Shown here: positions 56,700 through 64,000 of the stretch, piece after piece
Numbering within the stretch: the first letter of the stretch is position 1
Layout: every line of letters begins with the position of its first letter
Source: CAVWCW01 sp963753615
GTDB taxonomy: Bacteria; Pseudomonadota; Gammaproteobacteria; Chromatiales; Chromatiaceae
NCBI GenBank assembly: GCA_963753615.1
Contig: CAVWCW010000008.1
Coordinates: forward strand, 1 to 64,000
DNA: 64,000 nt
Reading direction: 5' to 3'
Notes under the pieces: model-generated
Databases searched by the model: none
Seen by the model: only the letters and a program-made list of their open reading frames with translations
What the model was told of the DNA's origin: nothing
Program-made: the position numbers and the translations under genes

Positions 56700-59091
56700 T
56701 TCCCGGGGCTATACAGTCCTCCTCGCGCTCGCTGGCTGTTTGCTCCAGGGCCTGGCCCATAGCCGAACGCAGGCCGCAAACCCGCTCCAGGTCCCTCCGC
56801 TGCGGTTCGTACAGCAGGCTGGGGGCCACTGTGGTGCAGTCGGCATTGCGCGGCGCCCCCTGCAGCACGGCGGTCTCGCCGACGAAAGCGCCCGGGCAGG
56901 CACGCATATCATTCGCCTTGAGTGATTAAACGAGCCACAGCCGATCAGGAACAGGGAGTTGCCGGTGGATCCGGCGTGGATCACCGTCTCGCCGGCCAGG
57001 GTAGGCTGCGCAGGCAGCCGATTACCTGCTTCAACTCGGCAGCCGGCAGCTCGCTGAAGAAGGGCACAGGCGCAGCAACTGTTCGGCTCAGCCGCAGCGG
57101 CCGCACCGATAGCCGCGAAGGCGCCGCAGCTCGGCGTCAGCTTGCGCAGCGACGTCTGGGCACCAGGCGGGCAACAGCCGGCGTGGCGTTGATGCTCAGC
57201 ACCGGCGCTGGGTGAGCAGCAGTATGCGCTGGGCAGGCGCTCGTGCATGGCGTTGACGAACTCCGGGAACTGTTCGGCGGTTGCGTCAGGTGCCAGCAAA
57301 CCTCCTGCCAGTGTCGGAACCGGCCGCGTACCTCTTCGGATACCTCGGGTCGCACCACGTCGATGCGGCTAGGGAACGCAACTCCTTCAACACCTTGCTC
57401 GCGCCTGGTGCTGGGCAGCAGCGCTCGTAATCGCGGGCAGGCGCGCGCAGCAAGCGTTGACCCAAACGGCCAGGCCGGATAACCATCGTAGCGGACGAGA
57501 ACGTCTGGATGCGATCATGCATGCGCCGGGAGCGAAGGGTGTAGATCGGAGCCGGCCAGTGTGGCGAATGCTGTCGACGAGCGCCAGCGACAGGCATAGA
57601 TCTCGGTATACCGCCTCCGACAGGTGCCTAGGCGTGAAGTCGGTAGTATTTGTCCTTCTCCACCGCGAACCGCGCAGATAGAGCATGCGCCGGACCTGCT
57701 CCCGGTCCAGCTCGGTTTGGCGAATGGCGAGCCGCTCGTGCAGATGGAGCCGACGCCGGCGGTACTGGTCCCGCAATCCGCGCGCGATGCGGGCCGAGAA
57801 CAGCCCGCCTGTTGCAGCTCGGGGATGCGCTGGGCCGCCTCGCGGCTGGCCTCCAGGTTGGCTTCGAGCTGCGCAGGCGATCGCCGGGGCGGGCGGTCGA
57901 AGCCAGGCGGCGGATCAGCGGGCCGATGGTCAGGCCTTGCACCAGCAGGGTGAACAGCACCGCACCGGTCACCACCGCAGCATCTGCTCGCGGAAAGGGA
58001 GTTCCGGCAGACTCAGCACCAGGGCCAGGGCGATGGCCCCGCGCAGGCCGCCCAGTACATCACCGTCAGGTAGCGGCGGCCACCGGCTGGCTCTCGGGCA
58101 GGCGGTTGAGCAGGGGGGTTGGCCGAACACCACCAGCAGACGCGACAGCAGCATGCCGAGGATGGTCCAGCCAGCAGGTCCAGGACCCGAGAAGGTCCCA
58201 GGGTGAGCGTGCCGACCGGCCAGCGGAAAGATCAGGGCATTGGCGACGAAGGCGAGGTACTCCCACATCTGGCCCAGTTGCTCGGTCACCGCGGGCGAGA
58301 TCTTCGTGCTACCAGCCGCCAGGGTGAGCCGGCCGCTACGGTGGCCATTACCCCGCTGACATGCAGCAACTCCTCCGCAGGAGAAAGGCGGCGTAGGCCA
58401 ATACCAGGGTGAGTTGAATCTCCAGCAGTGGCGCGTTGTTCAGCCGCCGGCCCGACCCGCCGCCGCAGTCCCAGCAGCCAGCCACCGATGCGCCGCCGAT
58501 AAACACGACGAAGAATTCCAGCAACCCGTCGGCAATGTCCCCGGCCCGAAGCCGCCTGCCACGGCCACCCCACCAGCAGCCGGGTGAGGACGATGGCGGT
58601 GGCGTCGTTGAACAGGCTCTCGCCCTCCAGCAGCACGGTCAGGCGCTTCGGGGCCCCAGTTGCTGGAACAGGGCGATGACCGCCACCGGGTCGGTGGCGC
58701 TGAGGATGGCCCCCAGGACCAACGCCGTGCTCAGGTCCAGGGGTGTGACCAGCCACAGCAGTCCCATCAGGGCAGTGGACAGCACCACCGGCGCCGGCCA
58801 GGTCAGCACCGGCAGCAGATTGTGCCGGAGTTGACGGCCGTCAGATTGAACGCCGACTCGAACACCAGGGTGGGCAGGAAGATGAGCAGGATCAGGTCGG
58901 ATGGGTAGCCGATGCAGCGCCTGCAGCCACTCCGGGCCATGTTCGGCGAACTGGCCGAGGGCGATGCCGCAGCACCAACAGCACGCTGAACGGCAGCCGC
59001 GACCACCGGCTCAACACCGAAGTGGCCGCCGCAACAGCAGCAGGCCCACCAGCAGGGGCGTCAGCTCGTGGATGGCGAGGGCTGGCGGCAT
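56700..59091 (-). pseudogene. Na+/H+ exchanger (NhaP/NHE type) with C-terminal cyclic-nucleotide domain, heavily frame-broken
   Basis: Reconstructed across frames from ATG 59091: PALAIHELTPLLVGLLLL, LIFLPTLVFESAFNLTAVN, ALVLGAILSATDPVAV, then PKRLTVLLEGESLFNDATAI (58655-58590), AEELLHVSGVMATVAAG, LGQMWEYLAFVANALIFP, GLRGAIALALVLSLPE, VTGAVLFTLLVQGLTIGPLI and RRMLYLRGFAVEKDKYY. The C-terminus holds a cNMP-binding-like domain: ELPAAELKQVIGCLRSLPTL, GAFVGETAVLQGAPRNADCT. About 800 codons. At least ten frame changes are required, far more than in any neighbour, so this gene is either decayed or in a poorly read stretch. It lies between two plus-strand operons. Confidence 0.78.
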
Positions 59092-59329
59092 GGTGCTGTT
59101 TCTGGGCTTCGGAGACGGAGTCGGGCTCAACCCCTCAGGCGGTGGGGTTTGATGGAACTCTAGCAGAAAACGGCACGCGTGCCCAAGCCCCCTATAAGCC
59201 CATCGCAGACAAGAACGCCGAATGACCGATCTTCGACCGCTGATACCGATAACGGAGAGCCCCTGGGCCGGTATCTCAGCGGTCGAGACCTTCCCTGGGC
59301 TGCATTGGCGAACCAGGACCGAGATCGCC

Positions 59330-59880
59330 ATGAATGAGTTCGAAATCCGGTTGCGTCGCGCCCAAATCGACGACCTGGCGGCGGTCAACCAGGTGGTGGC
59401 GGACGCCATCGCCACCTGGGACCTGCCGGAACGGGTCAAGCGCCTGGCCCTGCCCAGCTACAGCTACCAGGCCCACGATCTGGAGCACCTGACGCTGCTG
59501 TTGGCGGAGGCTGCGGGGGCGGGGCTGTTGGGGGTGGCGGCCTGGGAGCCGGCAGACCCCGCGGATGCCCCGACGGGCAGCCGGGCCCTGTTGCTGCACG
59601 GGCTCTATGTACGCGCCGCCCGGCACCGCCAAGGCATCGGCAGTCGGCTGCTGGCGGCGGCCGAGGCGGCGGCGGAGCAGGGCGGTTACGACGGCCTGTT
59701 GGTCAAGGCCCAGCCCGGGGCCGAGGGCTTTTTCGCCGCCCGCGGCCTGCAGCCTCTGCCGGTGCTGGACCCCGCCCGGGACTATCCGCACCGCTTGTGG
59801 AAGCCCTTGCCCCGAGCGCCGCTGGGCCGGGTAAAGTCCTGGGGATCGCCATCCTGCCCATTTGCACGAAGAAGAGGTAT
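59330..59880 (+). CDS. GNAT-family N-acetyltransferase
   Basis: About 165 residues from ATG 59330 (MNEFEIRLRRAQIDDLAAVN). GNAT features: the acetyl-CoA loop RHRQGIGSRLLAAAEAAAE, preceded by LLLHGLYVRAA, and the C-terminal GFFAARGLQPL strand. The frame has no stop before the aapJ gene and runs into it after the frameshift there, which creates an artificial 560-codon fusion; I place the natural end before 59884. Substrate unknown. The upstream in-frame ATG at 59222 adds no conserved sequence. Confidence 0.72.
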
Positions 59881-59883
59881 GCC

Positions 59884-60904
59884 ATGTCCAATCCCGCACG
59901 CATTGCAGCGGCCGCCGTCCTTGGCGCTCTACAGCCTTGGGGCCCAGGCCGAATCCACGCTCGAAGCGGTGAAGAGCAAGGGGCATGTGCAGTGCGGGGT
60001 CAATACCGGGCTGCCGGGCTTTGCGGTGGCCGACGCCAAGGGCGAGTGGACCGGCATGGACGTGGAGGTGTGCCGGGCGGTGGCGGCGGCGGTGCTCGGC
60101 GACGCAAAGGCGGTGAAGTTCACCCCGCTCACCGCCAAAGAGCGCTTTACCGCGCTGCAGTCCGGCGAGATCGACCTGTTGTCGCGCAATACCACCTGGA
60201 CTATGAGCCGGGACACCGGACTGGGGGTCAATTTCACCGGTGTCACTTACTACGACGGCCAGGGCTTTATGGTGAAGAAGGAACTGGGGGTAGGCGACGC
60301 CAAGGAACTGGATGGGGCCTCCATCTGCATCCAATCCGGCACCACCACCGAGCTGAATCTGGCGGACTGGTTCCGCACCCGCGACCTGGAGTACCAGCCG
60401 GTGGTGTTCGATACTGCCGACCAAGTGGTGGGCGGCTTTGCCGCCGGACGCTGCGATGCGCTCACCTCCGACCAGTCCCAGCTCTACGCCCTGCGCATCA
60501 AGTTGGCGGACCCGTCCAGCGCCATGGTGCTGCCCAATGTGATTTCCAAGGAGCCCCTAGGGCCCCTGGTGCGCCAGGGCGACGACCAGTGGTTCAATAT
60601 CGTCAAGTGGACTCTTTTCGCTCTGGTCAACGCGGAGGAACTGGGGATCACCGCCGCAAATGTGGAATCGATGAAGACCAGCAGCAAAGACCCCAATGTC
60701 CGCCGCCTGCTTGGTGCCGAGGGTAACTTCGGCGAGGCCATGGGCCTGGGCGCCGACTGGGCCTACCAGGCCGTGAAGCAGCTCGGCAACTACGGCGAGA
60801 TGTTCGAGCGCAACCTGGGTCAGGCCACGCCGTTGGGCATCGCCCGCGGCCTCAACGCCCTGTGGACCCAGGGTGGCCTGCAGTACGCGCCGCCGATCCG
60901 CTGA
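59884..60904 (+). pseudogene. aapJ: General L-amino-acid ABC transporter binding protein AapJ, frameshift in signal peptide
   Basis: ~340 codons. The natural start is ATG 59884 (MSNPARIAAAAVLGAL, start of a signal peptide); the frame slips near 59930 into YSLGAQAESTLEAVKSKGHV. The rest is intact and highly typical of AapJ: QCGVNTGLPGFAVADAKGEW, LLSRNTTWTMSRDTGLGVNF, CIQSGTTTELNLADW and MFERNLGQATPLGIARGLNA. Periplasmic protein feeding AapQMP with a broad range of L-amino acids. Only one shift breaks it, so an error is likely. Confidence 0.88.
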
Positions 60905-61039
60905 TGCCATCCAGCGTAAGGTGGGCGACCGCCTTGTGCCCGCTGGTCCGGTTGCAGGAAACGGTTACGGCGAGCATTTGCATGTCGCCTGGGGTCCGGC
61001 TGGGCAGGAACCGCGGCAGGCTTCCGTTCGCTGGTTACG

Positions 61040-61330
61040 AATAGTTCTGTGGTAGCCCCCGAGTGGCTGCGCCACGACCGCTTCAAACCGGGTGCCCGCA
61101 CCCTGGGCGGGTTACTTTCTTTTGCTCGGCCAAAAGAAAGTAACCAAAGAAAAGGCCGCCCTTGCTGCCGATGTCTTGCGCTCCTCTCCCCGAGCCGGGC
61201 TCGCCAGACGGCACGTCCCTGTGCCGACTGTCGAGAGCGCGCGAATCCCTGCGCGCTCCCTGCGGGCTATTCCGGCTTGGGCCTGCGGTGCTCGACGCAG
61301 CAAAAGGGGAGGGCAGATCAAGAGCGTAGC
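61040..61330. repeat. Dispersed intergenic repeat with a 15-bp perfect inverted repeat
   Basis: Core GGTTACTTTCTTTTG (61110-61124) and CAAAAGAAAGTAACC (61131-61145) pair perfectly over a 6-base loop, followed by AAAGAAAAGG and a GC-rich tail. This core is a familiar intergenic repeat in many beta- and gammaproteobacteria. It widens the aapJ-aapQ gap to 466 bases. Outer limits are estimated. Confidence 0.65.
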
Positions 61331-61370
61331 TTACCCGAGTCTGGGCGCCCTCGACCTTGGATTGGCAGTC

Positions 61371-62544
61371 TTGAGCGAGAGTGCCCCATCCCCCCGCTGG
61401 TGGAACGACCCCCGGATCCGCGCCCTGGGGCTGCAGCTGGCGCTGGTGGGCGGGGTGCTGGCCCTGGGCTGGTACCTGCTCGGCAATACCCTGCACAACC
61501 TGGAGAGCCGGGGGATTACCACCGGCTTCGGCTTTCTCGATGACCGGGCCGGGTTCGGCATTATCCAGAGCCTGGTGGCCTACAGCGAGGCTTCCAGCTA
61601 CGGGCGCACCTTTGTGGTCGGGCTGCTCAATACCCTGCTGGTATCGGCCTTGGGCATCGCGTTGGCGACCCTGCTCGGCTTCGTAATCGGCGTGGCGCGG
61701 CTGTCGCGCAATTGGCTGATCGCCCGCCTGGCGACCGCCTATATCGAGGTTTTCCGCAATATCCCGCTGCTGCTGCAGATCTTTTTCTGGTACTTCGCGG
61801 TGCTGCGGGCCCTGCCGGGGCCGCGCCAGAGCCTGGATCTCGGGGGCGCGGTGTACCTGAATCTGCGCGGGCTCTATCTGCCCCGCCCCCTGTTCGAGCC
61901 CGGCTTCTGGCTGGTGCCCGCGGCCTTGCTGTTGGGGCTGGCCGCCAGCTGGCTGCTCGCGCGTTGGGCCCGCCGCCGCCAGGCCGCTACCGGTCGCCAG
62001 TTCCACAGCTTCTATGCCGGCCTCGGGTCTGACCCTGGGGCTGCCGCTGCTGGCCTTTTTCGCCGCCGGCGCGCCCCTGAGCTGGGAACTGCCGGCGCTC
62101 AAGGGCTTCAATTTCAGCGGCGGCATCCCCATCATCCCCGAGCTAACCGCCCTGCTGCTGGCCCTGTCGATCTACACTGCCGCGTTTATCGCCGAGATCG
62201 TACGCGCCGGCATCCTGGCGGTGAGCCATGGCCAGACCGAGGCCGCCTATGCCCTGGGCCTGCGCCCGAACCTGACCCTGCGTCTCGTGGTCATCCCCCA
62301 GGCCCTGCGGGTGATCATCCCGCCGCTCACCAGCCAGTACCTGAATCTGACCAAGAACTCGTCGCTGGCCACCGCCATCGGCTACCCGGACCTGGTGTCG
62401 GTATTCGCCGGCACCACCCTGAACCAGACCGGCCAGGCGGTCGAGGTGATCGCCATGACCATGGCGGTGTACCTGCTGATCAGCCTCGGCATCTCGCTGC
62501 TGATGAACTGGTACAACCGCCGCGCCGCCCTGGTGGAGCGCTGA
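61371..62544 (+). pseudogene. aapQ: L-amino-acid ABC transporter permease AapQ, one frameshift
   Basis: ~390 codons. The proposed start is TTG 61371 (MSESAPSPRWWNDPRIRA), which matches the usual AapQ N-terminus; the longer frame from 61092 reads through the repeat and is rejected. Segments: VGGVLALGWYLLGNTLHNLE, IEVFRNIPLLLQIFFWYFAV, and, after a slip near 62025, SIYTAAFIAEIVRAGILAVS, EAAYALGLRPNLTLRLVVIP (coupling loop) and YLNLTKNSSLATAIGYPDLV. Inner-membrane half of the importer. Confidence 0.86.
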
Positions 62545-62547
62545 GCC

Positions 62548-63634
62548 ATGGCCCGATCCGAACTGCCACCCCCGATTGTCGCGCATCGGCCCGATCGGCT
62601 GGATGCGGCAGAACCTGTTCTCGGGCTGGCTCAATTCGGCCCTGACCCTGTTGGCCCTGTACCTGCTGTACCTGATGGTGCCGCCGGTGATCCAATGGGC
62701 CCTGATCGACGCCGACTGGGCCGGCGACAGCCGCGAGGCCTGCACCGGCGGCGGCGCCTGCTGGGTATTCGTGCGGGTGCGGCTGTATCAGTTCCTGTAC
62801 GGCTTCTACCCCCAGGCCGAGGTCTGGCGGGTCAACCTGGCCCTGGGGCTGCTGGTGCTGCTCGCCGCCCCGCTGTTCCTGCGCCGCTTTCCCCGCAAGG
62901 GCTGGCTGGGCGCCTTCATCCTGCTCGGCTACCCGGTGATCGCCTTCTACCTGTTCCACGGCGGCGCCTTCGGACTGGCCCTGGTGGAGACCGCCCAGTG
63001 GGGCGGCCTGATGCTGACCCTGATCCTGGCCGCCGTGGGCATTACCGCGGCCCTGCCGCTGGGCATCCTGCTGGCCCTGGGTCGGCGCTCCGAGCTGCCG
63101 CTGGTGAAGGCGTTGAGCATCGGGTTTATCGAGTTCTGGCGCGGCGTGCCCTTGATCACCGTGCTGTTCATGTCGTCGGTGATGTTGCCCCTGTTCCTGC
63201 CCGAGGGGGTGAGCTTCGACAAGCTGCTGCGGGCCCTGATCGGCATCGCCCTGTTCCAGTCCGCCTATATGGCGGAGGTGGTGCGGGGCGGCCTGCAGGC
63301 CATCCCCAAGGGGCAGTACGAGGCGGCCCAGGCCCTGGGCTTGGGCTACTGGCGCATGATGGGGCTGATCGTCCTGCCCCAGGCCCTGAAGCTGGTGATA
63401 CCCGGCATCGTCAATACCTTTATCGCCCTGTTCAAGGACACCTCCCTGGTGCTGATCATCGGCCTGTTCGACCTGCTGGCCATCGTTCAGAGCGCCTTTG
63501 CCGATCCCCTTTGGCTGGGCTATTCCCTGGAGGGCTATGTGTTCGCCGGGCTGGTGTTCTGGGTCTTCTGCTTCAGTATGTCCCGCTACAGCCAGGCCCT
63601 GGAGCGGCGCCTGGGCGGCGGCCGCCGTTCCTGA
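62548..63634 (+). pseudogene. aapM: L-amino-acid ABC transporter permease AapM, frameshift near the start
   Basis: ~362 codons. The natural start ATG 62548 gives MARSELPPPIV, the typical AapM opening; after a slip near 62575 it continues RIGPIGWMRQNLFSGWLNSA. Later: GFIEFWRGVPLITVLFMSSV, AEVVRGGLQAIPKGQYEAAQ, ALGLGYWRMMGLIVLPQALK (coupling loop) and FIALFKDTSLVLIIGLFDLL. Three bases after the aapQ stop. The TTG at 62576 would give an in-frame but shortened protein. Confidence 0.87.
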
Positions 63635-63652
63635 TCCATGCGAGAACCCGAT

Positions 63653-64000
63653 ATGAGTCAGACCCCCGCCGACCGCCCCATGATCGAGCTGCAGGACGTG
63701 CACAAGTGGTACGGTCAGTTCCACGTGCTGAAGAACATCGACCTCGAAGTGGGGCAGGGCGAGCGCATCGTCATCTGCGGGCCCTCGGGCTCGGGCAAGT
63801 CGACCCTGATCCGCTGCATCAACCGCCTGGAGGCGCACCAGCGCGGGCGTATCGTCGTCGACGGCACCGAGCTGACCGATGACGTCAAGCACATCGAGCT
63901 GATCCGGCGCGAGGTGGGCATGGTGTTCCAGCAGTTCAACCTGTTCCCCCACCTCACGGTGCTCGACAACTGCGCCCTGGCTCCGATATGGGTGCGCAAG
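63653..64000 (+). CDS. aapP: L-amino-acid ABC transporter ATPase AapP, cut by the window end
   Basis: First 116 residues only. MSQTPADRPMIELQDVHKWY, then Walker A IVICGPSGSGKSTLIRCINR and Q-loop MVFQQFNLFPHLTVLDNC, matching GlnQ/AapP-type ATPases. I prefer ATG 63653; an in-frame ATG at 63638 is possible. It follows aapM by 18 bases and completes aapJQMP. Confidence 0.9.
   Translation, partial: MSQTPADRPMIELQDVHKWYGQFHVLKNIDLEVGQGERIVICGPSGSGKSTLIRCINRLEAHQRGRIVVDGTELTDDVKHIELIRREVGMVFQQFNLFPHLTVLDNCALAPIWVRK

Noticed and set aside
59222..60904. A 560-codon acetyltransferase/binding-protein fusion
   Set aside because: The binding protein has its own start and half signal peptide in another frame at 59884, so the joining comes from a one-base slip.
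62480..63952. A 490-codon Gln/His-rich minus-strand frame opposite aapM/aapP
   Set aside because: Low-complexity shadow of the conserved permease and ATPase genes on the plus strand.

Overview
The window looks like a GC-rich sulfur-oxidising gammaproteobacterium, probably of the Chromatiales. The main reasons are a SoeABC-type cytoplasmic sulfite dehydrogenase and a membrane [NiFe]-hydrogenase in the hynS-isp1-isp2-hynL arrangement known from Thiocapsa and Allochromatium. The family assignments rest on recognisable motifs; no database search was possible.

Layout. 1-4.6 kb: remains of an integrative element on the minus strand (primase-helicase, small phage-type genes, HNH endonuclease, P4-type integrase), most of it frame-broken. 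5.3-6.8 kb: a small exported protein and class II fructose-bisphosphate aldolase. 7.2-11.7 kb: a very large CheB-CheR-PAS-kinase-receiver hybrid, interrupted by an in-frame TAG and a frameshift. 12.2-17.5 kb: soeABC plus a small membrane protein, behind a good sigma-70 promoter. 17.5-21.4 kb: ferric iron ABC importer fbpA-fbpB-fbpC with a Fur-like box and an internal terminator. 21.4-25.8 kb: small envelope proteins, a PhoP-like response regulator without a partner kinase, and a secreted PKD/DUF11-type protein. 26-36 kb: hydrogen metabolism, with a multihaem NapC/NirT-type cytochrome, hypCABD on the minus strand, the hynD protease, and hupH-hynS-isp1-isp2-hynL behind a well-placed FNR-type promoter. 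36-40.9 kb: phosphoesterase, malic enzyme, a DnaQ-Cho type nuclease and a DUF2892 protein. 40.9-45.2 kb: tungstate/molybdate uptake and Mo-cofactor genes (tupA, tupB, fused tupC-mobA, moeA). 45.6-52.3 kb: DEAD-box helicase, small exported or conserved unknown proteins and a secreted C25-type peptidase. 52.6-56.7 kb: SirB2-like protein and a pqiAABC lipid-transport operon. 56.7-59.1 kb: a heavily frame-broken Na+/H+ exchanger with a cyclic-nucleotide domain. 59.3-64 kb: an acetyltransferase and the aapJQMP amino-acid importer, cut off by the window end.

How it fits together. SoeABC and the Hyn hydrogenase both deliver electrons from inorganic donors (sulfite, hydrogen) to the membrane quinone pool. 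The moeA/mobA/tup genes can supply the Mo or W pterin cofactor that SoeA needs, and Fbp supplies iron for the many FeS and haem proteins. The hyp genes present (A, B, C, D) cover only part of Ni-Fe centre assembly, so hypE and hypF must lie elsewhere.

Sequence quality caution. Single-base indels break otherwise well conserved genes (fba, soeC, fbpC, pqiC, aapJ, aapQ, aapM), several of them in one-versus-two-base G/C runs. Many breaks may be sequencing errors; the element at the left end and the antiporter are damaged more densely and may be truly decayed.
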